Shown piece after piece: positions 45,548 to 54,309 of a stretch of 64,000 nucleotides of DNA. The notes under the pieces were generated by a model. The model was not told the DNA's origin. It did no database searches and saw only the letters and a program-made list of their open reading frames with translations. The position numbers and the translations under genes are program-made. Source of the DNA: Clostridia bacterium (GTDB lineage Bacteria > Bacillota > Clostridia > Oscillospirales > Acutalibacteraceae); assembly GCA_017473165.1 (NCBI GenBank), contig JAFUNA010000002.1, positions 62,001-126,000 of the forward strand, given 5' to 3'. Each line of letters begins with the position of its first letter. Within the stretch, counting starts at the first letter, position 1.

Positions 45548-46669
45548 ATGGACGAATTTCTTGCTACCCTGTCCAAAGAGGACAGCCTTACATATGAACT
45601 TTCAATGCTCTATAAGCAATGGGGCTACAAGGAATACCGCATGGCAAAATTTGAGGAATACAGCTTCTACAGCGATAACCGTGATTTCCTTTCGGGCAAA
45701 GGTATTCTTGCGTTCAACAATTCAGACGGACGACTTATGGCTCTTAAGCCCGACATAACTCTTTCAATCGTCAAAAACGCAAAGCTTTCGGATTCATTGA
45801 CAAAGCTTTACTATAATGAAAGCGTTTTCAGAATGAGCGACAGCTCCATGGATTATAAAGAAATCAAGCAGACGGGTGTTGAGGTTCTCGGCACGGTTGA
45901 CGATTATCTTGTTGCGGAAATGCTTATGCTTGCCGCAAAGAGCCTTAAAACAGTTGACAAGGATTTTATTCTTTCAATTTCACATATGGCATTCATCCCC
46001 TCACTTCTTGCCGAGCTCAATATCGGAGAAAACGTAAAAAAAGAAATCATCGAATGCGTCAAGGGCAAAAACACACATGATTTGCGTGCAATATGCAAAA
46101 AATGCGGAGTAAGCTCCGAAAAGACAGAGCTTCTTGTAAATCTTGTTTCCCTCAACGGAAAAATGAATGACATTCTGCCGAAGCTTTGTGAGCTTGCCTG
46201 CAACGATGAAATGAACAAAGCCTGCGTAGAGCTTGAATTCATTGCTTCCTCACTCAAAAAGAGCGAGCTTTGCGACAGACTTTTCATTGACCTTTCCGTT
46301 CTCAACAACACCGAATATTATAACGGCATAATCTTCCAGGGCTATGTTGAAAAAGCTCCCGTTGCCGTGCTTACGGGCGGAAGATACGATAAGCTGGCAG
46401 GAAAGCTTCGTGAAAACACACAGGCAATCGGCTTTGCCGTTTATCTTGATAACCTCAATTTCTATTATAAGAAAAAGCGTGAATACGACAGCGATATTCT
46501 CATTATTTTCGACTCGGCAGACAGCAGCGTTTCTCTGCTCAGTCTTGTTGAAAGCTTTGTTGAAAAGGGATTTTCCGTTCGTGTTGAGCATTCAATCCCC
46601 GAGGGATACAAGGCAAAAACGGTTTACGCATTTGAAAACGGTGCATTAAGGGAGGTGGCTTCATGCTGA
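45548..46669 (+). CDS. hisZ: ATP phosphoribosyltransferase regulatory subunit HisZ
   Basis: This 373-residue protein resembles histidyl-tRNA synthetase without an anticodon-binding domain and is needed by short-form HisG for activity and histidine feedback. It has motif-2-like YYNESVFRMSDSSMDYKEIKQ, the ALKPDITLSIVK segment and the motif-3-like VLTGGRYDKLAG. It cannot charge tRNA, being part of a his operon and lacking the normal synthetase C-terminus. CAGGAGTAAATT precedes the ATG. Its stop overlaps hisG by 7 bp. Confidence 0.95.
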   Translation: MDEFLATLSKEDSLTYELSMLYKQWGYKEYRMAKFEEYSFYSDNRDFLSGKGILAFNNSDGRLMALKPDITLSIVKNAKLSDSLTKLYYNESVFRMSDSSMDYKEIKQTGVEVLGTVDDYLVAEMLMLAAKSLKTVDKDFILSISHMAFIPSLLAELNIGENVKKEIIECVKGKNTHDLRAICKKCGVSSEKTELLVNLVSLNGKMNDILPKLCELACNDEMNKACVELEFIASSLKKSELCDRLFIDLSVLNNTEYYNGIIFQGYVEKAPVAVLTGGRYDKLAGKLRENTQAIGFAVYLDNLNFYYKKKREYDSDILIIFDSADSSVSLLSLVESFVEKGFSVRVEHSIPEGYKAKTVYAFENGALREVASC

Positions 46670-47286
46670 ATATAGCTTTACCCAAGGGCAGACTCGGCGA
46701 CAAGGTTTATGAGCTTTTTGCCTCAATAGGTTATGACTGCAGCGAAATCTACAGCGATAACCGCAAGCTGGTTTTTGAAAACAAGGAAAACGGCGTACGC
46801 TATCTTCTCGTTAAGCCCTCCGACGTTGCAATATATATTGCTCACGGTGCTGCGGATATCGGCGTTGTGGGCAAGGATATCCTTGAAGAAGGCAGCTTTG
46901 ACATATACGAGCTTCTTGACCTCAATCTCGGCAAGTGCAATATGTGCGTTGCCGCTCCCAACGATTACGTTGAGGATTTTGACAGACCTTTGAGGGTTGC
47001 AACGAAGTTTGTTAACATTGCAAAGAATTATTACATTTCACTCAACCGTGAAATCGAAATCATAAAGCTCAACGGCTCAATCGAAATCGCTCCCATTCTC
47101 GGACTTTCCGATGTTATCGTTGATATCGTTGAATCGGGCAAAACCCTTCAGGAAAACAATCTTCGTGTTTACGAAAAAATCATGCCCATCAGCGCAAGAC
47201 TCATCGCAAACAAATCCTCTTATAAATTCAAAAGCGATGACATTGAAACTCTTATGGAAAAGCTCAAAAAGGAGTTAGCAAAATGA
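46663..47286 (+). CDS. hisG: ATP phosphoribosyltransferase catalytic subunit, short form
   Basis: HisG performs the first step of histidine synthesis, joining ATP and PRPP. The 207-residue length is the short form that lacks the C-terminal regulatory domain and needs HisZ, encoded just upstream. Motifs are ALPKGRLGDKVYEL, AADIGVVGKDILEE and the PRPP motif LSDVIVDIVESGKTLQENNL. It overlaps hisD by 4 bp (ATGA). Confidence 0.97.
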   Translation: MLNIALPKGRLGDKVYELFASIGYDCSEIYSDNRKLVFENKENGVRYLLVKPSDVAIYIAHGAADIGVVGKDILEEGSFDIYELLDLNLGKCNMCVAAPNDYVEDFDRPLRVATKFVNIAKNYYISLNREIEIIKLNGSIEIAPILGLSDVIVDIVESGKTLQENNLRVYEKIMPISARLIANKSSYKFKSDDIETLMEKLKKELAK

Positions 47287-48560
47287 TTAAAATTATTAAC
47301 ATAGACAACGCTGAAAAAAGTGAAATTCTTACCCGTGACATAAAGCTTGAAAGCGGCGTTGAGTCCATTGTTTCCGACATAATCAAAAACGTCAGAGAAA
47401 ACGGTGACAAGGCTCTTAAGGAATACAGTGCAAAATTTGACGGAGTGGTCATTGAAAACCTTCGTGTTACGCAGGAAGAAATTGATGCCGCATATGAAAA
47501 CGAGGACAAGGCGCTCATTGAAACTCTTGAAATGGCAAAAGCCAATATCTGGGCATTCCATGAAAAGCAGCTTTGCAAGGGCTTTGAGATAAATAACGGC
47601 GACGGCACGGTTTCGGGTCAGAAAATCACTCCCATTGAAAAGGTTGGCATTTATGTGCCCGGCGGCACGGCAAGCTATCCTTCAACCGTACTTATGAACG
47701 CAATTCCCGCAAAAATTGCAGGAGTCAGCGAAATTATAATGGTTACCCCTCCCGACAAGCAGGGCAACATTCCCTCTGCAATTCTTTGTGCAGCAAAGGT
47801 TGCGGGAGTTGACACAATCATCAAAACAGGCGGTGCACAGGCTGTTGCAGCCCTTGCATACGGAACGGAAAGCGTTCCCAAGGCAGATAAGGTTGTAGGT
47901 CCCGGCAACGTTTTTGTTGCAACCGCAAAGAGAATGCTTTACGGTCTTGTTGACATTGATATGATTGCAGGGCCCAGCGAAATTCTTGTTCTTGCAGACG
48001 GCACATGCAACCCCGTTTATGTTGCAGCTGACCTTCTTTCACAGGCAGAACACGATAAGCTTGCAAGTGCTGTTCTTGTTACTGACAGCGAAGAGCTTGC
48101 TTACGCAGTCCGTGACGAGCTTGAAAGACAGATTCCCCTTCTCCCCAGAGAAGAAATCTCAAGAGCTTCAATTGATACAAACGGCAAAATAATCATCGCA
48201 AACAATCTTGAACAGGGCATTGAAATTGCAAACGAAATTGCTCCCGAACATCTTGAGGTCTGCGTTGACGAGCCCTTTGAGCTTCTTGACAAAATCAAGA
48301 ATGCAGGTTCAATCTTCCTCGGCAAGAACACTCCCGAAGCTCTCGGCGATTACCTTGCCGGAACAAACCACACTCTTCCCACCTCGGGCACGGCAAGATT
48401 CAGCTCTCCCCTTTCCGTTGACGATTTCGTTAAGAAATCACAGTATATATATTATACCAAAGAAGCTCTCGGCAAGGTTAAAGACAACATCGTTCTTTTC
48501 GCAAACCGTGAGGGGCTTCAGGCACACGGCAAGAGTGCTGCAATCAGATTTGAGAAATAA
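47283..48560 (+). CDS. hisD: Histidinol dehydrogenase
   Basis: This 425-residue zinc enzyme oxidises histidinol to histidine in the last two steps. Motifs are VGIYVPGGTASYPSTVLMN, KTGGAQAVAALAYGTESVP, VGPGNVFVATAKR, DMIAGPSEILVLAD and AEHDKLASAVLVT, with the C-terminal NHTLPTSGTARFSSPLSVDDF. Length and motifs are complete. Ten bases separate it from hisC. Confidence 0.97.
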   Translation: MIKIINIDNAEKSEILTRDIKLESGVESIVSDIIKNVRENGDKALKEYSAKFDGVVIENLRVTQEEIDAAYENEDKALIETLEMAKANIWAFHEKQLCKGFEINNGDGTVSGQKITPIEKVGIYVPGGTASYPSTVLMNAIPAKIAGVSEIIMVTPPDKQGNIPSAILCAAKVAGVDTIIKTGGAQAVAALAYGTESVPKADKVVGPGNVFVATAKRMLYGLVDIDMIAGPSEILVLADGTCNPVYVAADLLSQAEHDKLASAVLVTDSEELAYAVRDELERQIPLLPREEISRASIDTNGKIIIANNLEQGIEIANEIAPEHLEVCVDEPFELLDKIKNAGSIFLGKNTPEALGDYLAGTNHTLPTSGTARFSSPLSVDDFVKKSQYIYYTKEALGKVKDNIVLFANREGLQAHGKSAAIRFEK

Positions 48561-48569
48561 GGTGATCCC

Positions 48570-49631
48570 ATGAGCAGATTTCTTTCAAAGAATTACGAAA
48601 GCCTTGTTCCCTACACACCGGGCGAACAGGTTAACGTTAAGGTTATAAAACTCAACACAAACGAATCCCCCTTTCCGCCTTCACCGAAGGTTAAGGCGGT
48701 TTTGAGCGAAGAAGTTATTGATAAACTCAATCTTTATTCAGACCCCGAGCTTAAGGAGCTACGCAATGCAATTGCAGAGCAGTTCGGAGTAACCTCGGAC
48801 ATGGTATTCTGCGGCAATGGCTCGGATGACGTTCTTGCCTTCGCAATAATGGGCTTCTGCGGTCGAGGCGGTAAGCTTTGCTGCCCCGAAATTTCATACG
48901 GATTCTACCCCGTTTATGCCGACATTTTCGGAGTTGAGCTGGAGCAGATTCCCCTTAAAGACGATTTTTCAATCGATGTCAACGACTATATCGGCAAAAA
49001 CAAAAACATAGTTATCGCAAATCCCAATGCTCCGACGGGTCTTGCACTCTCTTTTGAGGATGTTGAGAAAATTGTTTCATCAAACCCCGATAACATTGTT
49101 ATCATGGATGAGGCTTATATGGCATTCTGCGGTGAAAGCTGCATGGAGCTTGTCAAAAAATACGGCAATCTGCTTGTTACAAGAACATTCTCAAAGAGCC
49201 ATTCGCTTGCCGGTCTGCGTGTGGGCTTCGGTATCGGCTCAAAGGAAATCATTGACGATCTGAACAAGCTTAAGTATTCGTTCAATCCCTATAACCTCAA
49301 CACTCTTTCAATCAAAGCGGCGGCTGCTGCAATTGCCGACAACGAATATTATGATGATAAAATCGCAAAAATCGTTGAAACAAGAGAAAAAACAACCGTT
49401 CAGCTCAAAGAGCTCGGTTTTAATTGCACAGACTCAAAATCCAACTTTATTTTTGCATCAAGCGATAAAATTCCCGCTTCCGTGCTTGCGGCAAAGCTTC
49501 GTGAAAAGGGCATTCTTATCAGATATTTCAACGAACCGAAAATCGACAACTATCTGCGAATAACCGTAGGCTCTGCGGAGGATATGCAGACACTTGTTGA
49601 TTCAATCAAAGAAATTATTGCGGAGGTTTAA
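48570..49631 (+). CDS. hisC: Histidinol-phosphate aminotransferase
   Basis: This 353-residue PLP enzyme converts imidazole-acetol phosphate to histidinol phosphate. Features are KLNTNESPFPPSP, GNGSDDVLAF, NPNAPTG, the DEAY motif and the PLP lysine in RTFSKSHSLAGLRVG. The family arginine RITVGS is near the C-terminus as YLRITVGS. It ends 2 bp before hisB. Confidence 0.95.
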   Translation: MSRFLSKNYESLVPYTPGEQVNVKVIKLNTNESPFPPSPKVKAVLSEEVIDKLNLYSDPELKELRNAIAEQFGVTSDMVFCGNGSDDVLAFAIMGFCGRGGKLCCPEISYGFYPVYADIFGVELEQIPLKDDFSIDVNDYIGKNKNIVIANPNAPTGLALSFEDVEKIVSSNPDNIVIMDEAYMAFCGESCMELVKKYGNLLVTRTFSKSHSLAGLRVGFGIGSKEIIDDLNKLKYSFNPYNLNTLSIKAAAAAIADNEYYDDKIAKIVETREKTTVQLKELGFNCTDSKSNFIFASSDKIPASVLAAKLREKGILIRYFNEPKIDNYLRITVGSAEDMQTLVDSIKEIIAEV

Positions 49632-49633
49632 TT

Positions 49634-50221
49634 ATGAGAGAGGCATCAATCAAAAGAAAAACCAACGAAACAGATATTGAGCTTTCGCTCTGCCTTGACG
49701 GCACGGGTAAATGCGAAATCGACACAGGCTGCGGATTTCTCAATCATATGCTCGAGCTTTTTGCACGCCACGGCAGAATGGATTTAACCGTTAAATGTGT
49801 CGGCGACACACAGGTTGACTATCACCACACCGTTGAGGACATCGGAATTGTGCTCGGCAAGGCTTTTGCCGAGGCTGTAGGCGACAAAAGAGGAATCACC
49901 CGCTACGGCTCAATGATTCTTCCCATGGACGAAACTCTCATTCTTGCAAGCGTTGATATCAGCGGCAGAGCTTATCTCAACTATGATTTGAGCATTCCCT
50001 GCTCAACAGTCGGCGAAATGGATACCGAGCTTGTTGAGGAATTCTTCATTTCACTTGTACGCAACAGCGATATAACCCTCCACATCAAACAGCTTGAGGG
50101 CAAAAACAGCCACCATATCATTGAAGGTGCATTCAAGGCGGTTGCAAGAGCACTCCGTCAGGCTGTTACCGTTGACGAGGCTCTCGGCGGTGAAATTCCC
50201 TCAACGAAAGGACTTTTATAA
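49634..50221 (+). CDS. hisB: Imidazoleglycerol-phosphate dehydratase
   Basis: This 195-residue manganese enzyme dehydrates imidazoleglycerol phosphate. The metal-binding motifs GFLNHMLELFARHGRMDL, DYHHTVEDIGIVLG and NSHHIIEGAFKAVARALR are intact. It is the monofunctional form, without the HAD-type histidinol-phosphatase domain of E. coli HisB. Its stop overlaps the hisH start (TAATG). Confidence 0.97.
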   Translation: MREASIKRKTNETDIELSLCLDGTGKCEIDTGCGFLNHMLELFARHGRMDLTVKCVGDTQVDYHHTVEDIGIVLGKAFAEAVGDKRGITRYGSMILPMDETLILASVDISGRAYLNYDLSIPCSTVGEMDTELVEEFFISLVRNSDITLHIKQLEGKNSHHIIEGAFKAVARALRQAVTVDEALGGEIPSTKGLL

Positions 50222-50829
50222 TGCTTGCTATAATCGATTACGGCTGCGGCAATCTGTTTTCGCTCTCATCTTCACTCAAAAGCTTGGGAATCGAGTGCAA
50301 AATAACGGGTGACAAAGACGAAATTGCAGCGGCTGACAGAATAATTCTCCCCGGTGTCGGTGCATTCGGCGATGCGGCACAAAAGCTCCGTGACTGCGGC
50401 ATGGACAAGCTTCTCTGCTCTCTTGCGGCGGAAGGCAAGCCCATTCTCGGCATCTGCCTCGGAATGCAGCTGCTTTTTGAAAAAAGCTTTGAATACGGTG
50501 CACACATGGGTCTTGGTCTTATCAAGGGCTATGTCGGTCCTCTTGAAGGACAGATTTCAAAAGATTTGAAAATTCCCCATATGGGCTGGAATAAACTCAA
50601 TCTTGCAAAGGCTGACCCGATTTTCAAATACATTGAGCCCGGTGACTATATGTATTTCGTTCACTCATTCTACGCAAGAAACTGCGTTGAAAACACTCTT
50701 GCGTTTGCTGAATACGGTGTTGCCGTGCCCGCAATCGTAAAGAGCGGCAGTGTTTACGGAATGCAGTTCCACCCCGAAAAAAGCGGTGCAAAGGGTCTTG
50801 CACTTTTAAAAGCATTCTCGGAAATTTAA
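50221..50829 (+). CDS. hisH: Imidazole glycerol phosphate synthase subunit HisH
   Basis: HisH is the glutaminase that supplies ammonia to HisF. The 202-residue class I amidotransferase has IDYGCGNLFSLSSSLKSLG, LPGVGAFGDA, the nucleophile ILGICLGMQLLFE and the His-Glu pair in MQFHPEKSG. It overlaps hisB by one base and precedes hisA. Confidence 0.97.
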   Translation: MLAIIDYGCGNLFSLSSSLKSLGIECKITGDKDEIAAADRIILPGVGAFGDAAQKLRDCGMDKLLCSLAAEGKPILGICLGMQLLFEKSFEYGAHMGLGLIKGYVGPLEGQISKDLKIPHMGWNKLNLAKADPIFKYIEPGDYMYFVHSFYARNCVENTLAFAEYGVAVPAIVKSGSVYGMQFHPEKSGAKGLALLKAFSEI

Positions 50830-50839
50830 GGAGATTATT

Positions 50840-51562
50840 ATGCAGATTTTTCCCGCAACAGATATTCTCGGCGGCAAGGTTGTGCGTTTAACAAAAGGCG
50901 ACTACAATCAGGTTAAGATTTACGCAGACTCCCCCGCCGAAATGGCTCTGGAATTCATGAAAGACGGAGCAACAAATTTACATATGGTTGACCTTGACGG
51001 TGCAAAAGACGGTGCTCCCGTTAACTTTGAGGCAATCCGTGAAGCCGCAAAAATCAAGGGACTTTTTATTGAAGTCGGCGGCGGAATAAGGAATATGCAG
51101 AGAATTGAGGATTATCTCAACCTCGGCGTTAAAAGAGTTATCCTCGGCACTGCTGCTGTCAGAAATTATCCCTTTGTTGAAGAAGCGGTAAAGAAATTCG
51201 GCAATGCGGTTGCTGTCGGCGTTGACGCAAAGGAAGGCTTTGTTGCCGTCAGCGGCTGGCAGGAAACAACAAGCGTTAATTCCGTTGAATTCTGCAAAAA
51301 GCTTCGTGACACAGGCGTTTCAACCGTTATTTATACCGACATTTCAAAAGACGGTATGCTTTCGGGCACAAACCTTGAAATTTATAAAGAGCTTTCCGAA
51401 ATCAAAGGTCTTGACATCGTTGCATCGGGCGGAATCACATTCGCTCACGAAATTAAAACCCTTTCCGAAATGGGCATCTACGGTGCAATAGTCGGAAAAG
51501 CCGTTTACGAAGGAAAATTAAGCCTTAAAGAAGCCCTTGCGGCTGCAGGAGGTGCAAAATGA
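50840..51562 (+). CDS. hisA: ProFAR isomerase HisA
   Basis: This 240-residue (beta/alpha)8-barrel isomerises ProFAR to PRFAR. The N-terminal IFPATDILGGKVVRLTKGD, LHMVDLDGAKDG and IEVGGGIR are diagnostic, with YTDISKDGMLSG and VASGGIT in the second half. It overlaps hisF by 4 bp. GGAGATTATT precedes the ATG. Confidence 0.97.
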   Translation: MQIFPATDILGGKVVRLTKGDYNQVKIYADSPAEMALEFMKDGATNLHMVDLDGAKDGAPVNFEAIREAAKIKGLFIEVGGGIRNMQRIEDYLNLGVKRVILGTAAVRNYPFVEEAVKKFGNAVAVGVDAKEGFVAVSGWQETTSVNSVEFCKKLRDTGVSTVIYTDISKDGMLSGTNLEIYKELSEIKGLDIVASGGITFAHEIKTLSEMGIYGAIVGKAVYEGKLSLKEALAAAGGAK

Positions 51563-52314
51563 TTACAAAAAGAATTATCCCCTGCCTTGATGTGCGTAAC
51601 GGCAGAGTTGTTAAGGGCGTTAACTTTGAAGGAATTCAGGACGTTGCCTCGCCCGTTGAGCTTGCACATTTCTATAATGACAGCGGTGCAGATGAGCTTG
51701 TTTTCTATGATATAACAGCTTCGTTTGAGGGCAGAGCACTTTTCACCGATGCGTTAACGCAGGTTGCAAGCGAGATTTTCATTCCTCTCACCGTCGGCGG
51801 CGGAATCAACACCCTTGAAGATTTTGACAGAGTGCTCAAATGCGGTGCTGACAAGGTTTCGGTGAATTCGGGTGCAATCAAAGACCCCTCTATCATTGAA
51901 AAGGCCGCTAAAAAATACGGTGACCAGTGCGTTGTGCTTTCAATGGACATAAAGCGTGTTGACGGCTCATTCCATATTTTCAGCAAGGGCGGAAGAATCG
52001 ACACGGGCATTGATGCTCTTGAATGGGCAAAAAGAGGTCAGGAAAGCGGTGCAGGCGAGTTGGTTGTAAACAGCATTGACACCGACGGCGTAAAGCAGGG
52101 CTTTGACCTTGAAATGCTTCAGAAAATCAGCGATTTGGTTTCAATTCCCGTTATCGCAAGCGGCGGTGCAGGCAAAAAGGAAGATTTCCTTGAACTTTTC
52201 CGTGCAGACTGTGCGGATGCGGGTCTTGCGGCATCAATATTCCACTTTAAGGAAGTCAACATCTGGGATTTGAAGCATTATCTTAACGACAACAACATAG
52301 AGATGAGGATATAA
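51559..52314 (+). CDS. hisF: Imidazole glycerol phosphate synthase subunit HisF
   Basis: HisF is the cyclase that uses ammonia from HisH to form IGP and AICAR. The 251-residue barrel has [55 protein letters not shown] and [17 protein letters not shown]. It is followed one base later by hisIE. Confidence 0.97.
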   Translation: MITKRIIPCLDVRNGRVVKGVNFEGIQDVASPVELAHFYNDSGADELVFYDITASFEGRALFTDALTQVASEIFIPLTVGGGINTLEDFDRVLKCGADKVSVNSGAIKDPSIIEKAAKKYGDQCVVLSMDIKRVDGSFHIFSKGGRIDTGIDALEWAKRGQESGAGELVVNSIDTDGVKQGFDLEMLQKISDLVSIPVIASGGAGKKEDFLELFRADCADAGLAASIFHFKEVNIWDLKHYLNDNNIEMRI

Positions 52315-52315
52315 A

Positions 52316-52951
52316 ATGATTGAACTTAAATATAACAGCGACGGACTTATTCCCGCAATCGTGCAGGATCATTACAGCAAAAAGGTTCTTATGCTTGCAT
52401 ATATGAACGCAGAAAGCCTTGATATTACTATCAAGGAAGGCAAAACCTGTTTCTGGAGCAGAAGCCGTCAGGAGCTTTGGCGTAAGGGCGAAACTTCCGG
52501 CAACACACAGCAGGTCGTTTCAATCCGCACGGACTGCGACAGGGACACACTTCTTATCGACGTTATCAAAAACGGTCCTGCTTGCCACACAGGCAGCGAA
52601 ACCTGTTTCTTTGAGGATATTGTTGCACCCGAAGCCGAAGAATTCTCATATGAAGGTCTTTATAAGATGCTTGTAGGCAGAAAGGTTGAGAAAAAAGAAG
52701 GCTCATACACAACCTATCTTTTTGAGAAGGGAATCGATAAAATTCTCAAGAAAGTCGGCGAAGAATGCACAGAGGTTATCATCGGTGCAAAGGGCGGCGA
52801 CAAGGCTGAAACCGTTTATGAGATTGCCGATTTGCTCTATCACATCACCGTTATGATGATTGAAATGGGCATCAGCCTTGACGAGGTTACAGCCGAGCTT
52901 GCAAAGCGTCACATCGTTGACCATAAAGTAAAACAGGAAAAAATGCAGTAA
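52316..52951 (+). CDS. hisI: Bifunctional PR-AMP cyclohydrolase / PR-ATP pyrophosphatase HisIE
   Basis: This 211-residue fusion does the second and third steps of histidine synthesis. The HisI part (about 1-110) has [30 protein letters not shown] and the zinc cysteines in [11 protein letters not shown] and [10 protein letters not shown]. The HisE part (about 115-211) has [24 protein letters not shown] and [10 protein letters not shown]. It is the last gene of the operon, followed by a strong terminator. Confidence 0.97.
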   Translation: MIELKYNSDGLIPAIVQDHYSKKVLMLAYMNAESLDITIKEGKTCFWSRSRQELWRKGETSGNTQQVVSIRTDCDRDTLLIDVIKNGPACHTGSETCFFEDIVAPEAEEFSYEGLYKMLVGRKVEKKEGSYTTYLFEKGIDKILKKVGEECTEVIIGAKGGDKAETVYEIADLLYHITVMMIEMGISLDEVTAELAKRHIVDHKVKQEKMQ

Positions 52952-52958
52952 ACATCAG

Positions 52959-52983
52959 CTCCCGAGAAATCGGGAGTTTTTTT
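52959..52983 (+). terminator. Terminator of the his operon
   Basis: A 7-bp GC-rich stem (CTCCCGA/TCGGGAG) with loop GAAA followed by seven T residues. Confidence 0.9.
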
Positions 52984-52984
52984 A

Positions 52985-53013
52985 TTGATATATATAGACT
53001 TATATGGTATAAT
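52985..53013 (+). promoter_or_regulatory. Promoter of Dabb-GH43-GH3 operon
   Basis: TTGATA (52985-52990) and TATAAT (53008-53013) with a 17-bp spacer, 36 bp before the first gene. Confidence 0.75.
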
Positions 53014-53049
53014 TTGAATGTATTTGTAATATTGTAAGGAGAAGATAAC

Positions 53050-53340
53050 ATGATTAAACATATCGTTTGCTTCAAGCTCAAAGACAACTCCCCCGCCGAA
53101 TGCGAAAAAGCAAAGGAAGTTCTGCTTTCAATGCAGGGAAATGTTCCCCAGCTTCGTGACATAAAAGTCGGAATTGATTTTCTTCATTCCGAGCGTTCAT
53201 ATGACATCATTCTCGAGGTTCTTCTTGACGATGAAGCTGCTCTTGAAAGCTATCAGAACGACCCCTATCATTGCTCCGTTGTCAAAACTCATATGCACGC
53301 CGTGCGTGAAGCAAGCGTTGCGGTTGACTATATTGTTTAA
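53050..53340 (+). CDS. Dabb (stress-responsive A/B barrel) domain protein
   Basis: This 96-residue protein is a single dimeric alpha/beta-barrel of the Dabb family. The start MIKHIVCFKLKD and the segment YDIILEVLLDDEAALESYQNDP are typical. The function of bacterial Dabb proteins is mostly unknown; some act in stress or in aromatic and polyketide chemistry. It is the first gene in an operon with GH43-like and GH3 glycosidases, with 11 bp to the next gene. Confidence 0.85.
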   Translation: MIKHIVCFKLKDNSPAECEKAKEVLLSMQGNVPQLRDIKVGIDFLHSERSYDIILEVLLDDEAALESYQNDPYHCSVVKTHMHAVREASVAVDYIV

Positions 53341-53351
53341 GGGGATTTAAT

Positions 53352-54293
53352 ATGCAGTTACTCGAAATAAATAAAGAAAAATATATCGGTCAGGCTGACC
53401 CGTTCATTCTTGAAAGCAACGGAAAATTCTATATCTACACCACGGGCAATGACGGAATTTATGCCTACTCTTCAGATAAACTTCTTGAAGGCTGGAAATT
53501 TGAAGGCAGAGTTTTCACAGTTGAGGGTCACGAATGTTTCTGGGCCCCCTCGGTTATTGAAATTGACGGAACATATTATATGTACTGCTCCTTTGAATTT
53601 TTCGGCGACACTCCCGACAAGGGCGGTCACAGGCAGACGATGCACGTTTCATCAAGCAAAAACCCTCTCGGTCCTTTCGAAAATCCGAAACAGCTTCTTC
53701 ACCCCTTTTCAATTGACTCACACGTTGTGAAAAACGAAAACGGTCTGTTTATTTTCTATTCAACAAACATTTTCGATGTCGAGCGACCCGGCACAATCAT
53801 TGTTGTTGACAGACTTCTCGACCCCGTAACTCCCGAAGGAAAGCCCGTTCCCGTTGTCGTTCCTTCAATTGATGAAGAGATTTTTCAGCGTGACAGATAC
53901 GCAAAAGGAACGCATTGGCACACAATTGAAGGAGCTTTCTATTTCAAAGAGGGCGACTGGCAATATGTAATGTATAGCGGCTCATGCTATGAAAACGAAA
54001 CATATTTCATCGGCTATGCAAGAGCAAAAACCGATGAAACCGACCTCACAAAGATAAAATTCGAAAAATACCCCGATGACAAAACCTATGCTCCCGTATT
54101 GAGAAGCAACGAATGGGAGGAAGGCACGGGTCATCACTCCATGATAAAGCACGGCGACGAATGGTACGCAATTTATCATGCAAGAAATACCGAAGCCGAC
54201 GGTCTTGACGGCGACAGAAGAAACGCAAGAATCTGCCGTCTGATTGTTGACAACGGAACAATCAAAGCAGACAGAAAACAGTTTGAAATCTGA
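53352..54293 (+). CDS. GH43-like glycosidase
   Basis: This 313-residue protein is a five-bladed beta-propeller of the GH43 type, whose members hydrolyse arabinosides, xylosides or galactosides. The expected three acidic residues are in QADPFILESNGKFYIY (base), HPFSIDSHVV (pKa modulator) and THWHTIEGAFYF (acid). Blade motifs WAPSVIEIDGTYYMY and GTGHHSMIKHGDEWYAIYHA support the fold. There is no signal peptide or carbohydrate-binding module. GGGG lies 7 bases before the ATG. The GH3 gene follows 16 bp later, so the two enzymes may act on the same oligosaccharide. Confidence 0.85.
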   Translation: MQLLEINKEKYIGQADPFILESNGKFYIYTTGNDGIYAYSSDKLLEGWKFEGRVFTVEGHECFWAPSVIEIDGTYYMYCSFEFFGDTPDKGGHRQTMHVSSSKNPLGPFENPKQLLHPFSIDSHVVKNENGLFIFYSTNIFDVERPGTIIVVDRLLDPVTPEGKPVPVVVPSIDEEIFQRDRYAKGTHWHTIEGAFYFKEGDWQYVMYSGSCYENETYFIGYARAKTDETDLTKIKFEKYPDDKTYAPVLRSNEWEEGTGHHSMIKHGDEWYAIYHARNTEADGLDGDRRNARICRLIVDNGTIKADRKQFEI

Positions 54294-54309
54294 CAGGCAG
54301 GTGTGAATT

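Noticed and set aside
45381-45548. T-box riboswitch before hisZ
   Set aside because: The promoter TTGACT/TATACT leaves a leader of about 24 bases and no T-box sequence is present.
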